From: JAAUQA01 sp036351435
Lineage (GTDB): Bacteria; Pseudomonadota; Gammaproteobacteria; Competibacterales; Competibacteraceae
Direction: 5' to 3'
Length of the DNA: 31,715 bases
Assembly: GCA_036351435.1 (NCBI GenBank)
Contig: JAZBPA010000090.1
Span: 1 to 31,715 of the forward strand
This document shows positions 8,181-15,267 of this stretch, one piece after another (position 1 is the first letter of the stretch; each line of letters starts with the position of its first letter). The notes under the pieces are model-generated. The model was not told the origin of the DNA, made no database searches, and worked only from the letters and a program-made list of their open reading frames with translations. The translations under genes were made by a program, and so were the position numbers.

Positions 8181-8213
8181 CCCAATCTCACCACTATAAA
8201 CCCTCTTCTATCC

Positions 8214-8540
8214 ATGAGTGACGCTATACTTGAACAATTGGCAGCCGTGTTGGAGTCCCGCAAGCACGCTGACCCAGAAAGTTCTTACGTCGCTCGTCTG
8301 TACTCCACGGGGCTGGATGCCATTCTCAAGAAGGTGGGTGAAGAAGCCACCGAAACGATCCTCGCTGCTAAGAGCGGGGATGATAAACAACTGATTCATG
8401 AAACCGCCGATCTGTGGTTTCATACACTAGTCATGTTAGCTCATCAGGATATTGCTCTAGAGGTGGTCTTGAATGAACTCCAACAGCGTTTCGGGCTATC
8501 CGGCCTAGTAGAAAAAGCATCTCGTCCAGCGGAAAACTGA
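8214..8540 (+). CDS. hisE: phosphoribosyl-ATP pyrophosphatase
   Basis: HisE releases pyrophosphate from PR-ATP, the second step of histidine synthesis. It is a 108-residue, all-helical MazG-like protein with its magnesium-binding acidic residues in place: E43, E44 and E47 (VGEEATETILAAK), and E63 and D66 (HETADLWFHTLVML). In many proteobacteria hisI (PR-AMP cyclohydrolase) stands between hisF and hisE or is fused to hisE. Here hisE follows hisF by only 33 bp, and no hisI sequence is present on either side. No clear ribosome-binding site precedes the ATG. A terminator-like hairpin follows eight bases after the stop and separates it from tatA. Confidence 0.95.
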   Translation: MSDAILEQLAAVLESRKHADPESSYVARLYSTGLDAILKKVGEEATETILAAKSGDDKQLIHETADLWFHTLVMLAHQDIALEVVLNELQQRFGLSGLVEKASRPAEN

Positions 8541-8548
8541 ATCTATCG

Positions 8549-8580
8549 CGTGTCACGCCTGACACGGTTTCCTTTTCTCT
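8549..8580 (+). terminator. probable intrinsic terminator between hisE and tatA
   Basis: CGTGTCA and TGACACG form a perfect 7-bp stem (8549-8566) with loop CGCC, followed by the pyrimidine-rich GTTTCCTTTTCTCT. The T-run is interrupted by C, so termination may be partial. It would separate the his genes from tatABC transcription. Confidence 0.55.
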
Positions 8581-8598
8581 GTCTATGAGGCAAAAACA

Positions 8599-8877
8599 AT
8601 GGGTGTTGGTGGCATTAGTATCTGGCAGTTGCTGATCGTTCTGGTCATCGTACTGGTTCTGTTCGGCGGTAAGCGGTTGCGTACTCTAGGCTCTGATTTA
8701 GGCACATCGATTAAAGGATTTCGCGATGCCATGAAAAAAGGCAAAGGAGAAGAAGGAGAAGAGGCCGATGCACAATTCGACCAAGCATCGCAAAACCGGT
8801 TGATTGACGATGATTCAAGCCGGGACGATGGCTTGCCTAAACAAGACTCGGTAGTCAAAGAAAAAGATCGAGTTTAG
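8599..8877 (+). CDS. tatA: Sec-independent protein translocase, pore subunit TatA
   Basis: TatA oligomerises to form the passage for folded proteins with twin-arginine signal peptides across the cytoplasmic membrane. The 92-residue protein has the family layout: a short N-terminus (MGVGGISIWQ), one transmembrane helix at about residues 8-23 (LLIVLVIVLVLF), the FGGKRLRTLGSDLG hinge and start of the amphipathic helix (about 22-45), then an acidic, disordered tail. The start with GAGG eight bases upstream agrees with the family. It begins tatABC, and a GC hairpin lies directly after its stop. Confidence 0.96.
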   Translation: MGVGGISIWQLLIVLVIVLVLFGGKRLRTLGSDLGTSIKGFRDAMKKGKGEEGEEADAQFDQASQNRLIDDDSSRDDGLPKQDSVVKEKDRV

Positions 8878-8893
8878 TGCGCCTATAGCGCAC
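8877..8893 (+). other. stem-loop in the tatA-tatB junction
   Basis: GTGCGC and GCGCAC pair perfectly around CTATA, starting at the last base of the tatA stop codon. No T-run follows, so it is unlikely to terminate fully. Placed at the 3' end of tatA, it could protect the tatA message or limit read-through. TatA is needed in excess over TatB and TatC in systems studied elsewhere. Confidence 0.45.
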
Positions 8894-8918
8894 CACACTC
8901 AGCGTTCAGGATATTGTT

Positions 8919-9314
8919 ATGTTTGATGTCGGCCTTTGGGAATTGATGCTGCTTTTCATTATTGGCTTAGTGGTGGTAGGCCCAGAACGCTTGCCGTCGC
9001 TGGCGCGTACCGTTGCGCTATGGATTAATAAAGCCCGCCGTATGGTGTCAGACGTCAGGGATGAAGTGGAAAAAGAATTGCGGGTAGAGGAAATCAAACG
9101 CTCCATTCGCCAAGAAGGAACTGTTGATGAAATGCAGCAATTGGCTAAACGAATTAACACAATCAATTCGGATTTGAAGGCAGATGTAATGAATGTGATG
9201 GACGCTCCCGATCCTCCAAACACCGCTCGCCCCAAAACTCCGAATCTGGTCAAATCGTCTTCATTACCGCCCGACGATGCCGCCAAATTACCGTCTGATT
9301 CGTCGACCCAGTGA
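8919..9314 (+). CDS. tatB: Sec-independent protein translocase subunit TatB
   Basis: TatB pairs with TatC to form the receptor for twin-arginine signal peptides. The protein is 131 residues, shorter than E. coli TatB (171), the difference lying in the variable C-terminal tail. The N-terminus MFDVGLWELMLLFIIGLVVV is the single membrane helix. It is followed by GPERLPSLARTVALWINKAR, the TatB-specific hinge and amphipathic helix containing the conserved E and P residues. A charged helical stretch follows at about 45-90, then a proline- and serine-rich tail. AGGA stands eight bases before the ATG. The stop overlaps the tatC start as GTGA, indicating translational coupling. Confidence 0.95.
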   Translation: MFDVGLWELMLLFIIGLVVVGPERLPSLARTVALWINKARRMVSDVRDEVEKELRVEEIKRSIRQEGTVDEMQQLAKRINTINSDLKADVMNVMDAPDPPNTARPKTPNLVKSSSLPPDDAAKLPSDSSTQ

Positions 9315-10096
9315 GCTCACCCGTGTCCGAGGCAGATCAGGAACAACCGTTTATCAGCCATCTGCTGGAATTGCGTACCCGTATCATGCGGATGCTGTAT
9401 GGTGTGGGTGCGGTGTTTCTCCTGCTGCTGCCTTTTTCTAATAAACTCTATACGTTGTTAGCCGGTCCGTTGTTGGTTCATTTACCTGAACAAAGCAGCA
9501 TGATCGCCATCCAGGTGATCTCCCCCTTGTTGACCCCGCTTAAACTCAGTCTGGTACTATCGGTATTTATTGCCATGCCCTGGATCCTTTTCCAACTGTG
9601 GGCATTCGTAGCGCCGGGTTTATATCAAAGCGAAAAGCGTTTGGCCTTACCGATTATCACGTCTAGCACAGTGCTGTTTTATAGTGGGATGGCCTTTGCT
9701 TATTTCTTGATCATGCCAATTATTTTTGCCTTCATCACTGCAACTGCCCCAGAGGGCGTGGAGGTGATGACCGATATTAACGCCTATCTTGATTTTGTTT
9801 TAACCCTATTTTTTGCCTTCGGTATCGCCTTCGAGGTACCGGTCGCAACAGTGATTTTGGTGTTGATGAACATCACCACTCCAGAAGCATTGGCCTCTAA
9901 ACGCCCCTACATTATCTTGGGAACGTTCGTCGTTGGCATGTTCCTGACCCCCCCAGATATCATTTCTCAGACCTTGTTAGCTCTGCCCATGTGGGCATTA
10001 TTTGAGTTTGGCGTTTTTATCTCTCGCTTTGTAACAAGCCAACGAACAGACCCCAATTCATCATCCTCTTCAGCCACATATCCATACGACAAGTAG
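9311..10096 (+). CDS. tatC: Sec-independent protein translocase, multi-pass subunit TatC
   Basis: TatC is the polytopic receptor core of the Tat system. The 261-residue protein has six predicted membrane segments. Family blocks include FISHLLELRTRIMR (14-27), SPLLTPLKL, FQLWAFVAPGLYQSEKR (first periplasmic/cytoplasmic loop), the acidic motif FEVPVATVILV and FLTPPDIISQTLLALPMW. The GTG at 9311 overlaps the tatB stop; a second GTG four codons downstream is an alternative start. The C-terminal tail after SRF is serine-rich and variable. With tatA and tatB this gives a complete Tat translocase. A long inverted repeat 11 bp after the stop probably ends the operon. Confidence 0.96.
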   Translation: MSSPVSEADQEQPFISHLLELRTRIMRMLYGVGAVFLLLLPFSNKLYTLLAGPLLVHLPEQSSMIAIQVISPLLTPLKLSLVLSVFIAMPWILFQLWAFVAPGLYQSEKRLALPIITSSTVLFYSGMAFAYFLIMPIIFAFITATAPEGVEVMTDINAYLDFVLTLFFAFGIAFEVPVATVILVLMNITTPEALASKRPYIILGTFVVGMFLTPPDIISQTLLALPMWALFEFGVFISRFVTSQRTDPNSSSSSATYPYDK

Positions 10097-10107
10097 CGCG
10101 TAGCATA

Positions 10108-10143
10108 GGAGTGCAAGGACAGGTTTTGCTGTCCTTGCACTCC
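10108..10143. terminator. 15-bp perfect inverted repeat, probable bidirectional terminator
   Basis: The arms at 10108-10122 and 10129-10143 (GGAGTGCAAGGACAG and its exact complement) flank the six-base loop GTTTTG. The repeat lies between the convergent tatC and the 72-residue gene, where a shared terminator is expected. Neither side carries a long T-run, so termination may need additional factors. The perfect stem is the strongest hairpin I noticed outside oriC. Confidence 0.6.
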
Positions 10144-10162
10144 CCAAATTGTATTGATTGTT

Positions 10163-10381
10163 CTAATTACCTGGCTTATCCAAGCCTATTTCATCGTCGA
10201 CAACATGCGTTAATCCTACCGCATCGATAGTCAAGGTCATTCGCACGGCCAATTGCTCATTTCCCTGCAAGCCTCCCTTCTCAAGCGCATCCCGCACAGC
10301 AGTCTCTATTTCACGTTGGGAAGTAACTCCAACTTTCTTGAGAAATTTACGCAACTCGATATTAAAGACATCTGGATTCAT
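10163..10381 (-). CDS. small conserved hypothetical protein, DUF6494-like
   Basis: This 72-residue acidic/basic helical protein starts MNPDVFNIELRKFLKKVGVT, followed by SQREIETAVRDALEKGGLQG, then a beta-like C-terminus (MTLTIDAVGLTHVVDDEIGL). It resembles small proteins I remember under DUF6494, a family without known function; that match is from memory. No signal peptide, cysteines or membrane segment are seen. GAGG eight bases upstream supports the ATG. It is transcribed towards tatC, diverging from glyQ. A parS-type ParB site lies 39 bp upstream of its start, within its likely promoter region. A nucleic-acid role is possible but is not supported by any motif I can identify. Confidence 0.75.
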   Translation of the reverse strand: MNPDVFNIELRKFLKKVGVTSQREIETAVRDALEKGGLQGNEQLAVRMTLTIDAVGLTHVVDDEIGLDKPGN

Positions 10382-10419
10382 TATGTACCTCGGTAGCTCA
10401 AAGAAGTTCTTTTCCTGAT

Positions 10420-10435
10420 TGTTTCACGTGGAACA
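10420..10435. promoter_or_regulatory. parS-type ParB binding site
   Basis: TGTTTCACGTGGAACA matches the 16-bp parS consensus TGTTNCACGTGAAACA with one change, and still forms most of the palindrome around CACGTG. It lies about 12.7 kb from oriC, upstream of the DUF6494-like gene. ParB binding here would be part of origin segregation. parA and parB themselves are not in the window. Confidence 0.85.
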
Positions 10436-10788
10436 TCAGCGCAGAATAGCAAAAAACGCGAAATTTTCTGGGCAGCAATCCAACACTAATACTGGGATTA
10501 CGCTTTTTGTAGCCTCCAGTAAAGCGCTTTCATACGCTTGCTGCAAATAATTTCTTGTATCTGAAAACCATCATACTAAACCGCGTTCAGTTATACAGGA
10601 TTTTCCGAGCGATTAGCCCTGCTAAGTCGGCTCCTAGTATAAGATCACTCTTTTGCGAAACACTGTTTTTTTAGAGCCCCTGTTCAGCAATCGCCAAGTG
10701 ATTAAGTGCTGTCATTATTCTGATCCACAGGGATTCAATCCATGTAATTCCGGTTAATCCCATCCCCACTAACCGTTATACTGGGAAA

Positions 10789-10794
10789 TATAAT
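10789..10794 (+). promoter_or_regulatory. possible -10 element of the glyQS promoter
   Basis: A perfect TATAAT stands 41 bases before the glyQ start in an AT-rich stretch. No TTGACA-like -35 hexamer is visible 16-18 bases upstream, and there is no extended -10 TG. The assignment is therefore weak. Confidence 0.35.
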
Positions 10795-10835
10795 TAACCT
10801 ATTGATAGAGTGTGATCCCTACTGAGGAGACGTTT

Positions 10836-11750
10836 GTGCGTAATGTGTCGACATTTCAAGGGTTGATATTGGCCCTTCAGGAATATTGGGCAGATCAGGG
10901 CTGTGTCCTGTTACAACCTTATGATATGGAAGTTGGAGCCGGGACTTTTCATCCCGCTACCTTTTTACGTTCCATCGGCCCGGAGCCCTGGAGTGCGGCT
11001 TATGTACAGCCTTCCCGTCGGCCTACCGACGGTCGTTACGGCGACAACCCGAACCGCTTGCAACATTATTATCAGTTTCAAGTAGTCATTAAACCTTCGC
11101 CCCTAAACCTGCAGGAACTTTATCTGGGTTCGCTTGAGTATTTGGGCTTAGACTTATTAGTGCATGACGTTCGCTTCGTAGAAGACAATTGGGAATCTCC
11201 GACTCTGGGTGCTTGGGGACTCGGCTGGGAACTGTGGTTGAATGGCATGGAAATCACCCAATTTACTTACTTCCAGCAAGTGGGTGGCCTGGATTGTAAA
11301 CCGGTGACCGGCGAAATAACCTATGGGTTGGAACGCATCGCCATGTACCTGCAAGGTGTAGAAAGTGTTTACGATCTGATCTGGACCGATGGCCCTTTAG
11401 GCAAAGTCACTTACGGTGATGTGTTTCATCAAAACGAAGTCGAAATGTCTACCTATAATTTCGAACAGGCCGATACAACCTCACTGTTCGTCGCATTCGA
11501 CACCAGTGAATCAGAGAGTCGACGTTTGATCGAACAAGGACTCCCCCTGCCTGCTTATGAAATGGCTTTGAAAGCCTCCCATACTTTCAACTTGTTGGAT
11601 GCTCGCAAGGCTATCTCGGTCACTGAACGGCAGCGCTATATTTTACGGGTTCGCACTTTGGCGCGGCTGGTAGCTAAAGCGTATTACGATGCCCGCGAGG
11701 CGCTGGGCTTTCCGCTCTGCCCAGAGGCTCAGGAGACTGCTCATGGCTGA
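10836..11750 (+). CDS. glyQ: glycyl-tRNA synthetase alpha subunit
   Basis: GlyQ is the catalytic class II subunit of the bacterial alpha2beta2 glycyl-tRNA synthetase, which charges tRNA-Gly in the cytoplasm. The protein has 304 residues. Family blocks include TFQGLILALQEYWADQGCVL, LQPYDMEVGAGTFHPATFLR, EPWSAAYVQPSRRPTDGRYG, NPNRLQHYYQFQVVIKPSP, GWELWLNGMEITQFTYFQQ and GEITYGLERIAMYLQG. I chose the GTG at 10836 over the GTG at 10812 because GAGGAG stands six bases before it and the product then begins at the family N-terminus. Its last eight bases overlap the start of glyS, so the two subunits are translationally coupled. Confidence 0.97.
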   Translation: MRNVSTFQGLILALQEYWADQGCVLLQPYDMEVGAGTFHPATFLRSIGPEPWSAAYVQPSRRPTDGRYGDNPNRLQHYYQFQVVIKPSPLNLQELYLGSLEYLGLDLLVHDVRFVEDNWESPTLGAWGLGWELWLNGMEITQFTYFQQVGGLDCKPVTGEITYGLERIAMYLQGVESVYDLIWTDGPLGKVTYGDVFHQNEVEMSTYNFEQADTTSLFVAFDTSESESRRLIEQGLPLPAYEMALKASHTFNLLDARKAISVTERQRYILRVRTLARLVAKAYYDAREALGFPLCPEAQETAHG

Positions 11751-13818
11751 AACACGTGATTTATTGATCGAAATCGGCACCGAGGAAATGCCGCCCAAAG
11801 CGTTGTTTCGCCTCTCTGAAGCGTTCGGACAAGGCATTCGAGATGGTTTGGATAAAGCCGAACTGCACTATGGTGAGTTCCACATTTTCGCGACGCCACG
11901 CCGACTTGCTGTACTGGTTCACAATCTTCCTATTCAGCAATCGGAAAGGCGTTTGGAACGACGCGGCCCTGCGTTAAGCGCCGCTTATGATAAGACAGGC
12001 CAGCCAACCAAAGCCGCTGCAGGTTTTGCGCGCTCTTGTAGCGTAGAAGTCGGTGACTTACAAACAGTGGAAACCGAGAAAGGCGCTTGGCTGGTACACC
12101 AACAAACAGTCCCCGGAGCATCTACCCAGTCGCTGATTCCCGGATTGGTGACAGATGCGTTGGCTAGTCTACCGATTCCGAAACGCATGCGTTGGGCCGA
12201 CCGTAACGATGAATTCGTGCGCCCTGTCCGCTGGGTCATCTTGCTGTTGGGTGATGAGGTGATTCCTGCCACAATCTTGGGCGTTAATGCGGGCAAAGAA
12301 ACCCGTGGACACCGTTTCCATCATCCCGATTTTATTACCATTGCTGATCCCCACACCTACCCTACCGTACTGAAAACTGAAGGCAAGGTGATTGCCGACT
12401 TTGCTGAGAGACGACAGACCATCAAGCAACAGGCCGAAATTGCCGCAGAGCAGGTAGGTGGGCAGGTAGTTATTGATCCAGACCTCTTAGATGAGATTAC
12501 CGCTATAGTGGAATGGCCAATAGCCGTGTTGGGTAACTTCGAACGGCGTTTTCTCAATGTCCCGCAAGAAGTGTTGATCACTACCATGCAGGATAATCAG
12601 CGCTATTTCCCGGTAGTTGACGCGACAGGCCGACTGATGCCGCACTTTATCACTATCACCAACCTGGAAAGTAAAGATCCCCAGCAGGTCCAGGCAGGAA
12701 ACGAACGCGTTATCCGACCCCGGTTTAGCGATGCCGAATTTTTCTGGTTACAGGATCGTAAACAGTCTTTATCAAGTCACCACGAAGCGCTGAAAAGCGT
12801 CATCTTTCAGCAACGTTTGGGTAGTCTGTACGATAAAAGTGAACGGCTTGCCGATCTCGCTCGATTCATTGCCGAGCGCAGTGGCGGCAATCCAGACTGG
12901 GCAGAACGTGCAGCAAGGTTAGCTAAATGTGATCTGTTGACCCAAATGGTTCAGGAATTTTCCACGCTACAGGGCGTTATGGGCCGCTATTACGCGCGTC
13001 ATGATGGAGAAGCCGAGGAAGTTGCTCAAGCCCAGGAAGAGCAGTACCGACCCCGGTTTTCCGGTGACGAACTGCCAGCCACAACGACAGGAAGTGCAGT
13101 AGCATTGGCAGACCGTTTGGATACTTTGGTAGGGATATTTGCCATCGGTCAGATGCCAACCGGCACTAGCGATCCTTTTGCACTGCGGCGCGCCGGGTTG
13201 GGCGTGTTGCGTATTCTCATCGAAGGCGCTATGGATTTGGACCTAAATCTCTTATTGGAGAAAGCTGCTGGTCATTTTACGCCCGAACTCAAAGCAGAAA
13301 GTGCGATAAGCACTGTTTTCGATTTTATGATGGAGCGCCTGCGCGGATACTATCAAGAACAAGGTTTTCGACCGGACACGTTTGAAGCAGTGCTTGCTTG
13401 CCGCCCCACTCGTCCCGTTGATTTTGATCGACGTATTCGGGCTGTAGCAGATTTTCGACAGTTACCCGCTGCGACAAGCTTAGCGGCGGCCAATAAGCGC
13501 ACCCGCAATATTTTGAAACAAATCGATGGTGTTCTGCCGTTTCAGGTACGACCCGATTTACTCGTTGACTCAGCGGAACAAGCGTTGGCTGGTAGCCTAG
13601 CAGAATTGTCTTCAGAAGCGATTCCCTTGATGGAGTCCGGTCTATATAGCGAAGCACTCAATCGGCTTGCCGCTTTGCGCGAGCCTGTAGATGCCTTTTT
13701 CGATGAGGTGATGGTGATGGTGGATGATCAGGCACTGCGCAAAAATCGCATTGCTTTACTCAATGAATTAGGTAGCTTGTTCTTACGAGTCGCCGACTTC
13801 TCAAGGTTGCAGCAATAA
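11743..13818 (+). CDS. glyS: glycyl-tRNA synthetase beta subunit
   Basis: GlyS carries tRNA recognition for the tetrameric glycyl-tRNA synthetase. The 691-residue length is close to E. coli GlyS (689). The N-terminus (AETRDLLIEIGTEEMPPKAL), the middle block GVMGRYYARHDGE, the segment ADRLDTLVGIFAIGQMPTGT followed by SDPFALRRAGLGVLRI, and the C-terminal anticodon-binding-type domain ending VMVMVDDQALRKNRIALLNE are all typical. The ATG at 11743 lies inside the end of glyQ and gives the family N-terminus; the longer upstream frame is an overlap artefact. Two parS sites fill the gap after its stop codon. Confidence 0.97.
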   Translation: MAETRDLLIEIGTEEMPPKALFRLSEAFGQGIRDGLDKAELHYGEFHIFATPRRLAVLVHNLPIQQSERRLERRGPALSAAYDKTGQPTKAAAGFARSCSVEVGDLQTVETEKGAWLVHQQTVPGASTQSLIPGLVTDALASLPIPKRMRWADRNDEFVRPVRWVILLLGDEVIPATILGVNAGKETRGHRFHHPDFITIADPHTYPTVLKTEGKVIADFAERRQTIKQQAEIAAEQVGGQVVIDPDLLDEITAIVEWPIAVLGNFERRFLNVPQEVLITTMQDNQRYFPVVDATGRLMPHFITITNLESKDPQQVQAGNERVIRPRFSDAEFFWLQDRKQSLSSHHEALKSVIFQQRLGSLYDKSERLADLARFIAERSGGNPDWAERAARLAKCDLLTQMVQEFSTLQGVMGRYYARHDGEAEEVAQAQEEQYRPRFSGDELPATTTGSAVALADRLDTLVGIFAIGQMPTGTSDPFALRRAGLGVLRILIEGAMDLDLNLLLEKAAGHFTPELKAESAISTVFDFMMERLRGYYQEQGFRPDTFEAVLACRPTRPVDFDRRIRAVADFRQLPAATSLAAANKRTRNILKQIDGVLPFQVRPDLLVDSAEQALAGSLAELSSEAIPLMESGLYSEALNRLAALREPVDAFFDEVMVMVDDQALRKNRIALLNELGSLFLRVADFSRLQQ

Positions 13819-13825
13819 TGAGACA

Positions 13826-13841
13826 TGTTTCACGTGAAACA
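13826..13841. promoter_or_regulatory. parS ParB binding site (first of a pair)
   Basis: TGTTTCACGTGAAACA is a perfect 16-bp palindrome and a perfect parS consensus match. It begins eight bases after the glyS stop and about 9.3 kb from oriC. An identical copy starts 38 bp downstream. Confidence 0.93.
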
Positions 13842-13863
13842 TCCAAGAAGCAAAACGCTAATT

Positions 13864-13879
13864 TGTTTCACGTGAAACA
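13864..13879. promoter_or_regulatory. parS ParB binding site (second of a pair)
   Basis: This is a second exact copy of TGTTTCACGTGAAACA, 38 bp from the first in start-to-start distance and 71 bp before the gmhB start. Paired sites next to the origin fit ParB loading and spreading for chromosome segregation. They could also influence gmhB transcription through ParB spreading, which is inference. Confidence 0.93.
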
Positions 13880-13950
13880 TAATTTTTGGACTCAATGCTT
13901 ACAGCATTATCAACTCATGGGCGGCGTTGCTAAGGCGGGAGCGAGATGAT

Positions 13951-14493
13951 ATGAAATTAATCATTCTTGATCGCGATGGCGTCATCAACCAGGATTCCGA
14001 CGCCTATATCAAGTCACCCGGAGAATGGGTACCTATACCAGGGAGCCTGGAGGCCATAGCCCGTTTAAATTATGCCGGTTACCGTGTGGTCATCGCCACT
14101 AATCAAGCAGGCATCAGCCATGGTTTGTTCGATATAGAAACCCTCAACCGCATCCATGAGAAAATGCACCGTCTGACTTACGAAGCCGGAGGTGCAATTG
14201 AGGCGATTTTTTTCTGCCCAGAAGCGGACGATAACCATCCCCAACGGAAACCTAATCCGGGTATGTTCGAGGATTTAGCAGTAAGGCTAAGAATCGATCT
14301 CAAGGGTGTTCCTGCGATAGGAGACAGTTTGCGCGATCTCCAAGCGGCTCGAACAGTCGGTGCTCGTCCAATTCTGGTATTGACCGGCAAAGGTCAGTTA
14401 ACTCAGCAAAAACTGACTACGGACTTTGCCAATATAGAAGTATTCAATGATCTCTCCTCTACAGTAGATACTCTTTTAGCCGAAAACAACTAA
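13951..14493 (+). CDS. gmhB: D-glycero-D-manno-heptose 1,7-bisphosphate 7-phosphatase, lacking the usual zinc ligands
   Basis: GmhB removes the 7-phosphate in ADP-heptose synthesis for the LPS inner core. This 180-residue HAD phosphatase has the nucleophile pair D7/D9 (LDRDGVINQDSDAYIKSP), motif II in VVIATNQAGISHGLF (47-60), and RKPNPGMFEDLA with GDSLRDLQAA as the later HAD motifs. The family's zinc site normally reads CPH...CxCRKP. Here it is FFCPEADDNHPQRKP, so one cysteine (C89) remains while the His and two Cys ligands are replaced by E91, H96 and Q98. Enzyme activity may not need the zinc, so function is probably kept. A relative in the histidinol-phosphatase group is possible. Start ATG 13951 is set by the family N-terminus, with GGGAG upstream. 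plsC follows after nine bases. Confidence 0.85.
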   Translation: MKLIILDRDGVINQDSDAYIKSPGEWVPIPGSLEAIARLNYAGYRVVIATNQAGISHGLFDIETLNRIHEKMHRLTYEAGGAIEAIFFCPEADDNHPQRKPNPGMFEDLAVRLRIDLKGVPAIGDSLRDLQAARTVGARPILVLTGKGQLTQQKLTTDFANIEVFNDLSSTVDTLLAENN

Positions 14494-14502
14494 ACGATTC
14501 GA

Positions 14503-15267
14503 ATGACAAATTCACTCTCTCGCTTTGCGCATTTCGAGTTATTTGCACGTTCACTGGTGTTTTTTACCGGCATGACCATCTCCACTATGCTTTGGGGACC
14601 GTTAGTCGTACTCAGTTTTCCTTTGCCATTTACCCGTCGTTACCGGATTTCCCAACAGTGGAGCCGATTTAATATCTGGTGGCTAAAAAAGACCTGTCAT
14701 CTGGATTATCTTTTGGAAGGTCTGGAAAACTTACCCACCAACCCGGTTATCGTGTTAGCAAAACATCAATCGACATGGGAAACGATCTTTCTGCACCAGT
14801 TTTTTCCACCTTTATCCTGGGTAGTAAAACGAGAATTACTGTGGATTCCCTTCTTCGGCTGGGCGCTCGCGCTGATACGACCTATAGCAATCAACCGTGC
14901 CACTACCAACGCAGCGATGAAACAGGTTTTAAAACAAGGGAAGGATCGTTTAGATAATGGTCAATGGGTGTTAATTTTTCCTGAAGGAACTCGAATGGAG
15001 CCTGGGACTAAGGGTCATTACCACGGTGGAGGCGCATTACTGGCGACTCGCAGCGGTTACCCGATACTACCGCTCACACATAACGCTGGAAACTATTGGC
15101 CACGCCATAGCTTTATCAAATATCCCGGAACAATTCGGATAGTGTTCGGCCCGCTGATCGATAGCCAAGGGAAATCGGCTAAGAAACTTAATCTTCAAAC
15201 AGAAGAGTGGATCGAAACCACCTCAGCTCAGATCGCTTCAACTCATTCAGATGGCCAACGCTCGTAG
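14503..15267 (+). CDS. plsC: lysophospholipid / 1-acylglycerol-3-phosphate acyltransferase family protein
   Basis: PlsC acylates lysophosphatidic acid to phosphatidic acid at the inner membrane. The 254-residue protein has an N-terminal hydrophobic anchor (about 15-42). Motif I is HQSTWE (H88-E93), with glutamate where the common HX4D has aspartate, a variant I remember from a proteobacterial subgroup. Motif II is around PFFGWALALIRPIAINR, motif III is FPEGTR (159-164) and motif IV is YPILPLTHNAG. It follows gmhB by nine bases, an arrangement I recall from other gammaproteobacteria and suggestive of envelope lipid work. The substrate (lysophospholipid, or a minor envelope acylation) is not certain. 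Its 3' end overlaps the convergent menE-like gene by 21 bp. Confidence 0.85.
   Translation: MTNSLSRFAHFELFARSLVFFTGMTISTMLWGPLVVLSFPLPFTRRYRISQQWSRFNIWWLKKTCHLDYLLEGLENLPTNPVIVLAKHQSTWETIFLHQFFPPLSWVVKRELLWIPFFGWALALIRPIAINRATTNAAMKQVLKQGKDRLDNGQWVLIFPEGTRMEPGTKGHYHGGGALLATRSGYPILPLTHNAGNYWPRHSFIKYPGTIRIVFGPLIDSQGKSAKKLNLQTEEWIETTSAQIASTHSDGQRS

Larger units (their letters stand above)
10382..10835. other. long intergenic region upstream of glyQ
   Basis: This 454-bp gap separates two divergent genes. It holds a parS-type site at 10420-10435, a TATAAT hexamer at 10789-10794 and the glyQ ribosome-binding site GAGGAG at 10824-10829. A one-mismatch DnaA box (TGATCCACA, 10721-10729) is present but isolated. 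I see no tRNA cloverleaf, no convincing ORF and no terminator, so about 300 bp remain unexplained. Confidence 0.6.

Noticed and set aside
10721..10729. TGATCCACA as a DnaA box upstream of glyQ
   Set aside because: It has one mismatch to TTATCCACA and stands alone 12 kb from oriC, so chance occurrence is likely.
11752..11760. ACACGTGAT at the start of glyS, and a CACGTG at about 27484 in malQ, as parS sites
   Set aside because: Only the CACGTG core matches; the flanking TGTTT/AAACA arms are missing.
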